DNA of 64,000 nucleotides from Gautieria morchelliformis (GCA_015179125.1 WHVA01000068.1:124001-188000), one strand, 5' to 3'. Counted from the stretch's first letter, positions 42,685 through 55,440 are shown. The notes: a model not told the origin generated them from the letters alone. Translations and numbers: made by a program.

Positions 42685-44804
42685 GAGATGTGCCCTCGCT
42701 GCCCCTGTCCAATCGCTTTGCTGCCCTGTCAATAGCCCCAGATACTGAAGATACAATTCATGTGTCGGAAACTGGGTCGTGCGCAGCAGGCGATAAAGAC
42801 ACATCAACCGACGACATTCCAAAAAGTCCCTCACCACGATTGAAGCGTTGGGAGCGAGCCCTTCCCAAGCACTTCGTGGTCGCATCTGTTCCCTCTCCAA
42901 ATTCGCTGAACCTCAAGGTAGAGATCCAGACAACAGACACAGCTGAGGTCAAAGGAGTGACTGCGCTCCTTGACAGTGGTGCAACTGGGTTGTTCATTGA
43001 CAGTGAATTTGTCACCACTGAGAAGTTAACCATGCGATCACTGACACACCCTGCCCCTGTGTACAATGTTGATGGCACCCCCAATGAAGGTGGAGCAATT
43101 CGCAATGTTGTTGATGTCATCCTGCGATTCCGCAACCACTCTGAACCTGCTGTCTTCGCCGTTATGAACCTTGGGAAGCACAAGATGATCCTTGGCTATC
43201 CATGGCTCCGGGAGCACAACCCAGAGGTTAACTGGCGAATGCAGGAGGTGACACTGAGTCGATGCCCTGCACAGTGTCACACCTGCAGAGCGACACTGTG
43301 TGAAGAGCGGAAAGAGGAGGCAAGGATATGTGCATGCCGCATGGGCCCTCTGCCCCAGATGGTGGAAGAGGAAGAGAGTGACACCGAAGAAGATGAGCCA
43401 GGTGACATTGAGCCCCTTCTGGAGCCAGGCGGCCGCCTGCTTGCGACTGTGTCCACGCCCAATGTACCTGTACCCATTATTGCAGCCACCACAACCACTT
43501 CGCAGCAGCTAGCGGAAAGGGCCCTTCGCAGTGTACCCCCAGTGGAAAAGGAACTCATCCCTCCGTACTTCCATGACTTCGAGGATGTTTTTGCTAAGGA
43601 GTCCTTTGATTCACTTCCCAAATGCAGGACATGGGACCATGTGATTGAGCTCGGGCCGGGAGCCGAGCCGTCTGCATGCGGGGTTTACCCACTTGCCCCC
43701 AGTGAACAGGTGCAGCTGGATGAATTCCTGCAGGAAATCCTGCGCACTGGTCGCATTCACCCCTCGAAATCGCCTATGGCCAGCCCAGTGTTCTTCATCA
43801 AGAAGAAGGATGGGTCGCTGCGACTGGTCCAGGATTATCGCGTGCTCAATGCCATGACAGTGAAGAACCACTACCCCCTTCCCATCATTTCCGAGCTCAT
43901 CGCACAACTTCGTGGAGCAAAATACTTCACCAAGCTAGACGTGCGATGGGGTTTCAACAATGTGCGGATAAAAGATGGCGATGAGTGGAAGGCTGCATTC
44001 CACACTAATCGCGGCCTCTTTGAACCCCTCGTCATGTTCTTTGGGCTCACAAACAGTCCTGTGACATTTCAAACCATGATGAATGACATCTTCCAAGACC
44101 TCATCATGGAAGGGCATGTGTGTGTGTACCTGGATGACATCCTGATCTTCACTGACACCCTTGACACTGGAGACATGGCAAAATTTCCTGACTTTGGAAA
44201 TCTACTGGAAATCCTAAGGATATTCCATATTTCTTCAAAATTTCCCAGTTCAGAAAATTGGATGAAAATTTAATGTTTGGTCAGAGGTTTTTGGCAGCTG
44301 GAAATCCTTCAGAAATTGTAAAATTAGTACCTACAAATCTTCAAGAAACACTCTGGAAACATTGAATTTCCTCTTTCATGAAACTAAATTTTTAGTAAAG
44401 TTTCCCCAGTTAGGAAATTCAATAGAAACACTGATTTCCCCAAAGTTTCCCTGTCAAATGTTCAGGAAACTAATATTTTCATAGAATTTCCAAAACTGAG
44501 GAAAGTTTAATAAATATTTAGTTTCATAGTGGAGGAAATTCAATGTTTCCTGAGAGTTTCTTGAAGATTTTGAGGTGATAATCTTACAATTTTTGAAGGA
44601 TTTCCTGAAGCCAAAAAACTCTGATAAAACATTAAATTTTCAACCAATTTCCTGAACTGGGAAATTTTGAAGAAACATGGAATATCCTTAGGATTTCCAG
44701 TAGATTTCCAAAGTCAGGAAATTTTGCCATGTCTCCAGTGTGAGGAGCATCGCCGACTTCTGCGAATAGTCCTTGAGCGCCTACGGCAGCACAAGCTCTA
44801 TCAG
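42681..44804 (+). pseudogene. Pol of family 3: protease and RT, split by a MITE
   Basis: The 530-aa frame starts at the ATG overlapping the gag stop. The protease site LLDSGATGLFID is intact, unlike the DCG of family 1. RT has [32 protein letters not shown] and YLDDILIF (near 44130). The frame enters a MITE at 44165. On the far side (44744) it resumes with EHRRLLRIVLERLRQHKLY in a register that is restored if the MITE and one TGA are removed. The remainder is lost. Confidence 0.88.
44165..44740. mobile_element. Foldback MITE with CACTGGAG ends and TGA target duplication
   Basis: The 576-bp element begins CACTGGAGACATGG and ends in its reverse complement. The arms match over most of their length, so the whole element can fold as one hairpin. 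It is flanked by TGA at 44162-44164 and 44741-44743, and removal of one copy restores the RT frame. CACT-type ends and a 3-bp duplication fit the CMC (CACTA) superfamily. It has no coding capacity and would need a transposase in trans. Confidence 0.88.
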
Positions 44805-46900
44805 CTGCAGCGACGCAGAGGTGCAGAGGCCAACTCTCACGCAGCCGTCAATGCACACCCACTCACGCATGCAATGGGGACCGCAGAAGTCTCTGCCCAG
44901 GGCTCGGGCCTGGACGGGAGAGGATGGTGCTGTGCTATGGCTGCCCGTCGAGGGCCCATGACAGTGGCATCCCAACAAGCGTACGCGGGGAGAGAATGAC
45001 CGCGTACAGCTGCGTGCACCGGGGGTCCAGTGCGAAAGTGGATACAGCCAGCCACACCCTTGCCTCGTGGTGCACTCTACCTTCTCACCGGCCTCCGCAC
45101 TCACACACGTGCATCTATGGCCCAGGAGGCATCCGAAGGGATGGAAAAGGCGCAGAGATGGGTGAAGGCGGTCCCCAGAGCACACAACACCTCAGAAATG
45201 TCCCGCTGGTCAGCGCATCGTGGAGAAGTGGTGAGCGGGATGCTTGAGAGAACAGGAGGAGGCCCTATGACATCCCTGTGGGGACCTGCCACTGATCCTT
45301 CCTGACTAGAACGTGCACGTCGGGATGCTGTGGGCTAAGAGGAGGGGTGAGAGCCAAGAGGCGAGCCAGAAGCCCTCTGCCAGCTCCAGCGCATGATCAG
45401 AGATTCCACACGCACCATACGATGCTTCAATGCATGCACCACGGTCCCGCATTGCACAGCGTTGAAGGCAGCTGCCTTGGAGGCACGCTCCTCGGGGTTG
45501 AGTCCAAAGATCACATCACCTAATGTGTCTGTTGGTGTGCGCATGGGCGCTGCGCTCCATACGTGCTGCGAGCAGTGCGACGGCGACACCCTCGATGTTG
45601 TGTGCAGCATTATATGATGCACACTGGCTGTCGGTAGAGCCAGGCACATTTCCCAAACGCCAGCGCGTGTGACGGTGCAACATGTGCGAGGTCCCGTACA
45701 GACAAACGCGCCGGTGCACCCAAGCCCACTCATGCATGCCCGAAGCCTCATGCACCCGTGTCCCGCACCTCACTCTCCCGTACCACGGCCGTGCACGCCT
45801 CCTGCACCTGCACCCGCACTGTATCTGATCGATAGCGGATAGTGCATGGTGCTTCCGCCCCATCTTGACATGCCCGCGCCGCACCGCGCAGCAACGGGAT
45901 GTACGGAGGCCTGTATGTACATGGGGTGGACGGATTAGAAGGCCTCCACAGCCCTGCGTACCGGGTGTGGACTACAGAGGTGGCTTCAGCAGGGGGACGC
46001 ACATGTACTGCTCTGCATCTTTGGTGGCTCCTCTCATTGTCCTGCCGTCTGAGTCCGGCCACCGACGCTGCAGGGGTAGTACAGCGAGGAGTGACACCAC
46101 ACTCTCCTGCGTGTAGAGTGCACACAAGCGGCACACCCGCTGCACCCTCCAAGCAGCCTTGTCCCATGTTCCCACCCGACGCCCTGGGATGGATGTCCTC
46201 TCCCAGAGAAAGCCAATGACTGCCGTCTCGTGTTGAAGCCGTGTGCATCGAGACGCCACACACTTGGTGAAGTACCAATGGTCGCCATTGTCCCTGCACC
46301 GTGATGACTGCATGCACGCGCCCCTAAAGAGGCTTCCCTTTCCATTGCTTCGACTGTTCGCGGTCTGTGGTTACTGTGCGAGAGCTGGGGAGGTGGAGGC
46401 GTTAAGAGAAGAAAGTTGTACATACCGCAAAGACTGGCCGAGGGCATGCGTCGGGACGACGCACCATAGAAGGGGAGTGCGAGCCGAGAGCCCCACATGG
46501 CCACCTGCATGGCGCAGGAGAGGAGCACGACACGCGCATGGGTCCAGGCAATGCACGTGTCAGCGCATCCACGCTAGCCCACCCCGCCGCTCACTGGCGC
46601 CATCCCTGCCCCAGGCGGCCCCACTGCATGCGCTCGACGCTCGTGTGCACAGCCGACTAGAGGCTGGCACCACGCCTCTGGGCCCACTCTGTCTGTGCCC
46701 ACCGCTCTCACCTACAACCTGCACTGCCCTGTCTGCACACTGCACTCCTGTGTGCGCCTCTCGGGCGCCTTGCCCACTCACAGCAACGCCGTTGCGTACA
46801 TCCCACGTGAGCAGCTTGGTGCCTCCATGTGCACGCATGAGCACCCCACCTGTCGTGAGCGTTGCTAGAGCCGGGACTGTAGAGGACAGGAATTATAGGC
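44805..46900. repeat. GC- and CpG-rich region, no gene recognised
   Basis: Long frames are open on both strands without recognisable domains. A block near 45688 (GCGAGGTCCCGTAC-GACAAACGCGCCGGTG) is shared with the GC-rich region at 20.2-21.9 kb. Words such as GCATGC and TGCACG are frequent. The left junction cuts the family 3 RT at about 44804. Confidence 0.5.
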
Positions 46901-47637
46901 AGTAGGACTGGACTTGGTGCTCAAAAGAAGACTAGAAATTAATTCACTACAGTATTTCTAGGTCAACAAATCGAAAAGAAACAAGACTAATTTAGTTGCC
47001 TCTCTCAGTGAATTTAGTTGTCACTGAGAGAGGAGGGAAATGTGTCTCATGCGCATGTACTACTAGCCGGCGCTTTAGCGCCCATGAGGCCATGGTGTGC
47101 CATGCTAAGCGCCCATAGAACGTAGCACGGTAGTGAACAGCCGCAGCTCAAAAAGGAAACTTGTCCACAACCACCCACAAAGGGTTGGTTGGACAGAACA
47201 TGAAAAGAAGTAGAAATACAGCTTTGAAAACTCAAAGAAAAATTTGACAAATCATAGAATGAATGTCAGCATGGTTTCAAGTCAAAAATCAAAAGAAATC
47301 CGAATGGTGGAATCTATTTGGCTTGATTTTGGTGCAGGAGCATAAATGCACCCAACAGGGACCTCCATCTTGGAGCGGGGTCCCATGACCCACGCACCCC
47401 CCACCGTGTTTCGTCCCATGCAAAGGCACAATGCACCTGCGCATTGCTGTTCTGGGACTCCCAGCCAACGTTGCAGCACCCCTGTGCATGCTTCAGGCCC
47501 CCGATCACACACCCTGGAGAGGAGGTGAAGGAGACGATGGCATACACTGTGCCCAGTTCCATGCCCGTGCTCGCCCCGTAGTGCCCTGCACGTGTTCATG
47601 TGCCATCCCGCAGCCTCCCCACAGTTGCAGATGCGGC
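46901..47637. other. Intergenic stretch with a strong hairpin
   Basis: 46999-47011 and 47021-47033 form a perfect 13-bp stem (CCTCTCTCAGTGA) with a 9-nt loop. On the minus strand a 6-bp hairpin at 47069-47082 is followed by CTAG. No gene is recognised. Confidence 0.5.
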
Positions 47638-48127
47638 TGTCAGGGGACACCCTGTTTTCCATTTCCAGTTCCGACACCACACCCAGTTCCGACTCTACTT
47701 CTGACTCCGCTTCCGGTTCCGATTCCATCTCCGCCTCCACTTTCGGAAATGATTCCGCTTCTGGGAGAACTTCCACCAGTTCTGTTCGCCTCGCCAGTTC
47801 CACTCCAATTTCCGACTTCCACTCTCGGAACAGTGTCGGAAATCAAGCGACTCGCGTAATAGGTGGCATCAAGGGTCGATCCAGGGTCAGGGTGGTCAGG
47901 GAGATGCAGGGTTGATGGCGGGTGCCAAGTGTTGTCCCTGGCTGCGCAGCGTAGTATAATACGGGCTCGCTGACATTGGGGGTCCTTAGACTTTTCTCTT
48001 TGGATTTCCCCTTGTCAGGTGAGAATCCCCTCTCTTGTATACTTTGTTCATTTATACATTCTTTGGATTTCCCCTTGTCAGTTGTGTGGTAGTGTGATCT
48101 CCACAACCAGCCAGGGTTGCCCTTACA
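47638..48127 (+). repeat. 5' LTR of family 1 copy 2
   Basis: TGTCAGGGGACACC to CCCTTACA. U3 is open in the pol frame for 278 nt. Confidence 0.93.
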
Positions 48128-48139
48128 GCAGAAAAGTCT
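47955..48139 (+). promoter_or_regulatory. Family 1 promoter and self-priming pair, uninterrupted copy
   Basis: TATAATA (47955-47961), AGACTTTTCT (47988-47997, 33 nt later) and its complement AGAAAAGTCT (48130-48139). The two CTTTGGAT...GTCAG repeats lie between, the first followed by GTGAGA. Confidence 0.8.
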
Positions 48140-48314
48140 CTCCCCTAGAGGACCGGCAGTCGTACTGCGCATTGCATTCGCCATAGGTGCGTTCGGAATC
48201 GGAGACAGCGACTTGGAGATCGCGACCTCTTCCGCACACACAGCGTATGACAGCCCCTCTTCTTACGTCGAGCTCCCAACCCCAGAAATCCCGTCCCATA
48301 TTGCTCCTTCCGAC

Positions 48315-49488
48315 ATGGATCCGGACGATCGTCTTCGGAATATGGAGGAGGAACTGACGCGGAACCGGATGAAGACCGACGCGATTGAAACAGCCTTACA
48401 AGCGATTTTGGATAAGTTAGATATTCCACAAAGTGGTGGAAATGAAATGCTGGACGATCTGGATTTTGGAAAAGTGGAAGTAGCGGAAGAGAGGGTCTCC
48501 GCGAAGTTAGCAAAGGTCAAACCCGCAACTCCGGCGGACTTTGACGGAGATTGGGAGAAGGGACGCGCATTCTTCAACACATGCAGCATCTACTTCACAA
48601 TTGTCGGAGACCTCTTTCCGAATGACCAGGCTCGGATTCACTGGGCATTGTCCTTTTTCAAGTCGGACTGTGCAGCCTGTTTTGCAAACAAGGTGATCCG
48701 ACATGAAGCAAAGGGCAAGGGGAACTACTTCCGGGACTGGGACGCCTTCGAGAAAACATTTTCCGACCAGTTCTGCCCGAAAAATGAGCAGCTCACAGCC
48801 CTTACGAAGCTCGAGGGGACCAGCTGGTACCAGGCCAAGGATCCGGTCGATGACTACATCATCGCTTCCAGGAGCTCATCGACCTTGCGGAGTATGACGA
48901 TGACAAGACGATCATCATCAAATTCCGACGAGGACTTGATCCGACACTCCAGAACCAAGTCGCGCTGCTTGGGGATGGAGCTCCGGATTTTGATGACCCG
49001 GAAGGGTGGTACCAAGCTGCGCAGAGGGTGTCCCGGAACAGGGAAGCAAATGAGGCCTTCGTGGAGACGAGCCGGAACATGACACGCAGTTCCACTCGTC
49101 CTACTCCACCTGTGCCAAAACCCGGAAGCGCATTCATTCCCACATGGAAAATATTTCCGATGCTTGCTCCGCCTGCTCCTATTAGGAACCATAGCCCACC
49201 TCCCTCGAAGAGTGGCCCTCCCCGATGGATGTTGACCGCATGCACGGAGAAGGCCACGGAACTATCACCTGCTTCCGATGTCGACAACCAGGCCACTATG
49301 CTCGCGAGTGCCCCCAAGCCTTTGATATCCGGCTTATGACCACAGAGGAGAAACTTGAGCTCCTTCCAGAGTTCCTCGCACTCGCAGACATAAGCGGAGT
49401 GCCCACTGCGGAAGGAATTTCCGAAAATGCGGAACATGGTGCATCGGAAGCGGAAGATGCGTCGGATTTTGTGACGCGCAGCGGGTGA
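48315..49488 (+). pseudogene. Gag of family 1 copy 2 (frameshifted)
   Basis: The ATG at 48315 gives MDPDDRLRNMEEELTRNRMK. The capsid region is intact through FRDWDAFEKTFSDQFCPKN, where copy 1 is broken. A one-base loss near 48862 (atcatcgctt against atcgatcgctt) shifts the frame. The zinc knuckle CFRCRQPGHYARECP resumes at 49270 and the stop overlaps pol as GTGA at 49485. Confidence 0.85.
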
Positions 49489-52400
49489 GATGTGTGCCCC
49501 TGCTGCCTGTACATAACCGGTTTTCCTGTCTTGAAGTAGAGAATGAAAAGCCCCCACTCCCCTCACTTCGTACAGACCCACCGGATAAAGTCACACAAAA
49601 ACCAAATCCGACACCCCGTCCATCCCGCATCCGCCCTTGGGAGAGACGCCTTCCGAAGCGCTATGTTGTCGCTGCCACCCCTGGCCCCAAGTCACTAGCA
49701 TTAAGGTGGAGATCCAGACAACGGATACGGCGGAAGTCAAATCCGGACCTGCCCTTGTTGATTGCGGGGCCACTGGTCAGTTTATAGACCGGGACTATGT
49801 GGAACGGAACCGACTGACCACGTGGAAGTTGCAACGTGCAATCCCGGTGTTCAATGTGGATGGAAGCCACCAATGAGGCAGGGTCCATCACAGAGATAGT
49901 AGACACAATTCTCCGCTACGATGGGCACTCAGAACGCACTTCCTTTGCAGTCACCAGCCTGGGGAAGCAAGACATCATCCTCGGGTTCACCTGGCTTCAG
50001 GAGCACAACCCAGAGATCAATTGGCAGACTCGGAAGGTACTGATGAGTGATGTCCAGCCAAGTGTCACATGTGCCGGTCGGAAGTGCGAAGGAACGCCAG
50101 GAGCAGCGGAAGACCGAACGGCTCATACAGACATGTCGTTCTGGCCCCCATCCACTGCTTGCAGAAGAAGACTCGGAAGCGGAATTTGAACCGGATCCCA
50201 CTCCCAATTCCGATTCCATTCCGATTCCGACTCCGACGTCATCTGACTCGGCCCGGAAGACACTCTGGCGGAAGGGGAGCGCTTGCTGTACCTAAACCTT
50301 CCGCCGGAAGCGGAACACATCCATGCCACCGGAAATATTTCGCAACGCCTTGCTGAAGCCTCCAAGAAGCATGATAGAGTGGAGGCGGAAATTCCGGAGT
50401 ACCTGCGGGAGTTCGAGGACGTCTTTTCCAAGGAGTCGTTTGATGCCCTGCCTCCACGGAAGCTGTGGGACCATGCCATCGAGTTGGAGCCTGGGTCAAA
50501 GCCCACCAACTGCAAAGTCTACCCGCTGTCACCCAAGGAGCAGGTAGAGCTCGATGCATTCCTTGCGGAAAACCTCCGTACAGGGAGGATCGCCCCTCCA
50601 AGTCACCCATGGCATCTCCGGTGTTCTTCATCAAGAAGAAGGATGGCTCGCTCAGACTTGTGCAGGATTACCGGGCCTTGAATGCGATCACGATCAAGAA
50701 CCGGTACCCCATTCCACTCATTTCCGAACTAATCACACAACTCCGCGGGGCAAGGTACTTCACTAAGCTGGATGTCCGCTGGGGCTTCAATAATGTTCGG
50801 ATCCGAGAGGGAGACGAGTGGAAGGCCGCATTCCGCACCAACCGGGGACTCTTTGAGCCACAGGTCATGTTCTTCGGCCTCACCAACAGTCCCGCCACAT
50901 TCCAGACGATGATGAATGACATTTTCCGTGACATGATAGCAGAAGGGGTTGTCTGCGTCTACCTTGATGACATCCTCATCTTCACAAAAACAATGTCCGA
51001 ACATCGGGAAGTCGTGCGGAGAGTGCTGGAACGGCTCCGGGAGTACAACCTGTGTCTCAAGCCGGAAAAGTGCGAATTTGAGCGGACGCGGATAGAGTAT
51101 CTTGGGGTGATTGTGTCGGAAGGAAAGGTGGAAATGGACCCAGTCAAAGTTTCCGGTGTGTCGGATTGGCCGTGCCGCGGAACAAGAAGGAGGTCCAGTC
51201 CTTCATTGGGTTTGTCAATTTCTACCGGCGGTTCATCAAGGACTTCTCCTGCCACGCCCGTGCCCTCTTCGACCTCACCAAGAAGGAGGTTGGATGGCGG
51301 TGGGGAGAGCCGGAACAGGCCTCCTTCGACAAACTCAAAGAGCTGATCACTTCTGCCCCGGTCCTGATCTTTCCCGACGACTCTCGCCCTTACCGAGTCG
51401 AGGCGGATTCTTCCGACACAGCTACCGGAGCGGTCTTGTCACAACAGTCACCGGAAGATGGTGGGGGGTGGCATCCGATTGCCTTCTTCTCTAAGAGCCT
51501 TAGTCCGGTGAGCGGAACTATGAGATCCATGACAAGGAGATGCTGGCAATCATCCGAGCGCTGGAGGAGTGGCGACACTTCCTCGAGGGTGCTCTATGCC
51601 CATTTGAGATCTGGACAGACCACAAGAACCTCGAGTATTTCCGCACGTCTAAGAAGTTGAACCGACGACAAGCACGGTGGTCCCTACACCTGTCCCGGTT
51701 CGACTTCATGCTCCACCACCGGCCCGGCCGCACCATGGGCAAGCCCGATGCCCTATCCCGCCGTGCGGATCATGGAAGCGGAAGTGGGGACAACGCGGAT
51801 ATGACACTGCTCCGCCCAAGTCTCTTTGCAATCCGTCCCTAGAAGGAGTGACTGCAGTTGGGGTGGAAGCGGAAATGCTCCGGGATATCCGGAGGCAGTA
51901 CCGGAATGGAGAGAAGGAGGAGTCGGTGGTGAAGGCAGTGGAGGAACTTCGGAAAGGGCACTCCGGTCTGTACGGGCAGCGGAATGGTCGGAACGTGATG
52001 GACTGCTCCACTTCAGAGGCAAGGTCTACGTTCCAGGTGGGGCGGACCTCCGCCGCCGCATCGTGTCCCAGCACCATGACACATGGGTCGCTGGGCATGC
52101 TGGCAGGTGGAAGACGCTGGAGTTAGTGGCTCGGAATTACTGGTGGCCCAGATGTCCCGCTACATTGGACAGTACGTGAAGACATGTGACCTTTGTCTCC
52201 GAACCAAAGCACAACGACATCCGCCCGTCGGGAACTTGTTCCGCTCCCGATTCCCGAATCCCGCTGGGACACCATCAGTGTCGACTTCATCGTTGAACTC
52301 CCAGAGTCTCATGGCTACGACGCGATCATGAACGTCGTGGATTCAGTAAGCAAGGTGTCCCACTTCATTCCGATGCACACGACGATCACAGCCCTCGGAG

Positions 52401-53679
52401 CGGCCCGCCTGTTCCTTGCACATGTCTGGAAGTTGCATGGGCTCCCGAAACAAGTTGTTTCCGACCGAGGTCCGCAGTTTGTCGCGGAACTGACTGGGAG
52501 CTCTACCGCCTGCTCGGCATAAAGCTGGCTACCACCACAGCATACCATCCGCAGGGTGACGGACAGACGGAACGGGTCAATCAGGAGTTGGAGCAATATC
52601 TCCGCCTCTTTGTCAATGAGAGGCAGGATGACTGGGATGAGTTACTTCCACTGGCGGAATTCCAATACAACAACCATGTACATTCCGCCACACAACAGAC
52701 TCCCTTCATGCTTCACTCTGGACAACACCCACAGATGGGCTTCGAGCCACGCCAGGCTGACTCCCGACTCGAGATGGTCAATGAGTTGCGGGACCGCATG
52801 GACTCCACCCTTTCGGAAGCCAAGTCGGCCCTTGCGAAGGCCAAGGATGACATGGCAAGGTACTACAACCAACGCCGGGTTCCTGCCCCAGAGTACCAAG
52901 TTGGAGACAAGGTGTACCTAGATGCAAGTGACATCCGCACCACACGCCCTTCGCAGAAGCTTGCCCACCGCTACCTTGGGCCCTTCACAGTGACGTGGAG
53001 GGTTGGACGGAATGCATACCGCCTCCGACTTCCGATGTCCATGTCCCGCCTCCACCCCATCTTCAACGTGGTGAAGTTACTCCCTATGCTTGAGGACCCA
53101 ATTCCAGGTCGGAAGGCTCGTCCGCCACCTCCGCCGGAAATTGTAGATGGGGAAGAGCACTATGTGGTGGAACGGATCCTGGACAGCCGGTTTGTGCGAG
53201 GACGACTCCAATTCCTCGTGAAATGGGAAGGGTATGGATACGAGGAGAATTCGTGGGTCCTGGAGCCAGATGTTTCCGCTCCAGACAAACTCCATGAGTT
53301 CTATAGGACACACCCCGGTGCCCCTCGCCGAATCTGCTCACTGGCATTTCAATCCCTCGTGTCCCGTGCTTCGAGGATGCAGCACGCTAGAGGGGGGGTG
53401 ATGTCAGGGGACACCCTGTTTTCCATTTCCAGTTCCGACACCACACCCAGTTCCGACTCCAGTTCTGACTCCGCTTCCGGTTCCGATTCCATCTCCGCCT
53501 CCGCTTTCGGAAATGATTCCGCCTCTGGGAGAACTTCCACCAGTTCTGTTCGCCTCGCCAGTTCCACTCCAATTTCCAACTTCCACTCTCGGAACAGTGT
53601 CGGAAATCAAGCCACTCACGTAATAGGTGGCATCAAGGGTTTATCAAGGGTCAGGGTGGTCAGGGAGATGCAGGGTTGA
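49485..53679 (+). pseudogene. Pol of family 1 copy 2: protease, RT, RNase H, integrase, chromodomain
   Basis: The protease has VDCGATG, as in copy 1. The RT segment 50465-51170 is open, keeps the Trp lost in copy 1 (DVRWGFNNV) and has YLDD. RNase H (VEADSSDTATG), an integrase zinc domain and DDE core (VVSDRGPQF, with the usual Arg), and a chromodomain (WEGYGYEENSW) follow. One-base indels near 49698, 49870, 50047, 51172 and 51510 break the frame. The last open segment (52588-53679) carries the integrase end and chromodomain and runs about 92 codons into the 3' LTR. Confidence 0.9.
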
Positions 53680-53891
53680 TGGCGGGTGCCAAGTGTTGTC
53701 CCTGGCTGCGCAGCGTAGTATAATACGGGCTCGCTGACATTGGGGGTCCTTAGACTTTTCTCTTTGGATTTCCCCTTGTCAGGTGAGAATCCCCTCTCTT
53801 GTATACTCTGTTCATTTATACATACTTTGGATTTCCCCTTGTCAGTTGTGTGGTAGTGTGATCTCCACAACCGACCAGGGTTGCCCTTACA
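53402..53891 (+). repeat. 3' LTR of family 1 copy 2
   Basis: 490 bp, preceded by AGAGGGGGGGTGA. The pol frame closes at 53677-53679 within U3, upstream of the TATA box. Confidence 0.93.
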
Positions 53892-53987
53892 TCCACACAT
53901 GATTGCCACCTCCCTTCCTCCAGCACACTCTCCACTTCCTCCCCTTCTTTGAAGCCCCATGTGTTGTTTTGGATTAGCAGTGGCATC

Positions 53988-54950
53988 TCATTGTTGTCCT
54001 CTCACTTGTTTTCGTCTTTTGTTTTGGGACGGTGATACCCATAGAGATGGGGTGTCGTCGTCGTTGATGTAGTGTAGGGTGGTTTGCTCTACATGTTTTA
54101 ACTCATCAAAAATTACATCCCTGGATTTAATCAGCATTTGGGTGCGTGGAACCCACACCTTATATGCCTTCGAGTTGTCAAAGTATCTGATGAATACTCC
54201 CTCCACTGATTTGAACTCTCCCTTCCTTCTAGTGGTTTTGGGTATTAATGCCCAGCATCTGGATCCATATACATGTAGCCAGTCAAGCCTTGGCTTGGAT
54301 CCCCAGAGTGCTTCATATGGTGAGGTGCTGAGTCTGTGATGGAGTAAGCGATTTTTCACGAAGTTCACCATGTGTATTCCTGATACCCAGAATTGGCTTG
54401 TCAGCTTTGCGTCGTGTTGCAATGTGAGTGCGCCCTCCTGAAGGGTTCTGTTGTATCTTTTGGCTATGTCGTTGTGTTCAGGTGTGTGTGGGGTTGTTGT
54501 CTCGTGAACGATGCCAAGCTCATTGCATAGGCTCATGAATTCCTTTCCTGTGTACTCTCCCCCATTGTCCGTCCGCACCCTCTTCATGTCTTCCCCTCTC
54601 TGTTTCCTCAGCCATGCTATGTATCCTCTGAAGGATTCGGTGACCATGTTACACTCTTTGTTCTCCAGGAACTTGACACTGGCATATCTTGTGCTGTGAT
54701 CGATCCAGGTAATGAAGTACTTATATATGGGCTGCATATGTCAGATGATATTACGTCCCCTGTGCTCTTTGGGAGCTCTTTGGTGTGCTTGAATGGAGAG
54801 TGTGTGTGTCTGCTGAAAGAGCAGTTGGTGCATGGGCTTGGCTTCTGTTCTGTGTCAAGCTCGGGGAGTCCTATGCCAGTTTGCCTTTTCTGCATTTTTT
54901 TCGATCATTGATACGGCAGCGTGTGTTAATCTGTGGTGCCACAGGGTCAG
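53988..54950 (-). pseudogene. Copia GAG-pre-integrase and integrase
   Basis: The zinc-binding pre-domain reads WHHRLTHAAVSMIEKMQK with CTNCSF downstream. The integrase core starts TGDVISSDI, then RTDNGGEYTG, then PEHNDIAKRYNRTLQE. The third catalytic residue, Glu in the usual AER, is Lys here (codon at 54459-54461, one G-to-A change). The C-terminal part has LHVYGSRCWALIP and FIRYFDNSKAYKVW. A one-base shift separates the pre-domain frame from the core. It would be inactive. Confidence 0.85.
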
Positions 54951-54984
54951 TTCGGTGGGTTCTTTTGAGTAGGCGGATGCTCAC

Positions 54985-55440
54985 AACTTTTTATTACCTG
55001 TAGCTTCACCCATTTTATTCTCAGATTATATAAAAGAAGAGGATGAAAGTACATGCCAATCTTGTTGTTGGGATATAAATAAATTTTCTTTTGTCCCTCC
55101 CCGAGCGGCGGCTCTGCCAAGGAGAACACCTCTTCTTATTTTTACCCCTCTTCTTATTTTTTCTACCCACTTTTAATATACACTATATCATTATAACTAT
55201 TCATATATATTACAAATATCTAGACAACTACTATTACTCCATATTGTAGTCTAGTACTCTCTCATGTATATATATCTTCGAGATGTTTAAATATATACAG
55301 AATCATCTAATAACATCTATTATTCTCCTTATAAATACTACTATATATTCCTATATGTTGTTATTAATACTCTTATAATGTATATTATATACACATATAT
55401 GCTGTATCATATGACCATTATGATTATCCTCCATAGACCG
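54985..55440 (-). mobile_element. AT-rich insertion in the copia element (partner 39985-40275)
   Basis: It splits TAVYGG of the protease frame from SAYSKEPTELTLWHH of the pre-integrase frame. The 55160-55440 part matches 39985-40275 in reverse orientation; the rest (54985-55160) has no partner in the window. Exact ends and target duplication are unclear. Confidence 0.6.

Larger units (their letters stand above)
40916..44804 (+). mobile_element. Ty3/gypsy chromovirus-like family 3, 5' part, MITE-interrupted
   Basis: The 5' LTR is at 40916-41453. Gag (41572) and pol (42681) follow, up to the RT palm. A 576-bp MITE splits RT at 44165-44740. RT resumes for about 20 codons and the element then ends at GC-rich sequence. 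Integrase and 3' LTR are missing. Confidence 0.88.
47638..53891 (+). mobile_element. Ty3/gypsy chromovirus, family 1, copy 2 (full-length, decayed)
   Basis: Both 490-bp LTRs are present (47638-48127 and 53402-53891), with roughly 14 differences between them by eye. Organisation is as in copy 1. Several one-base indels fall at positions different from those of copy 1, so together the two copies imply an intact family consensus. No matching 5-bp target duplication is seen (gcggc left, tccac right). The right end cuts a copia element. Confidence 0.93.

Noticed and set aside
44781..46905. Frames up to 220 aa in the second GC-rich region
   Set aside because: Same reason: overlapping on both strands, with no recognisable domain.
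47063..47082. Possible Helitron 3' end on the minus strand (GGCGCT hairpin then CTAG)
   Set aside because: The stem is only 6 bp, the spacing to CTAG is 2 nt, and no Helitron body or 5' end was found. Kept only as a weak possibility.
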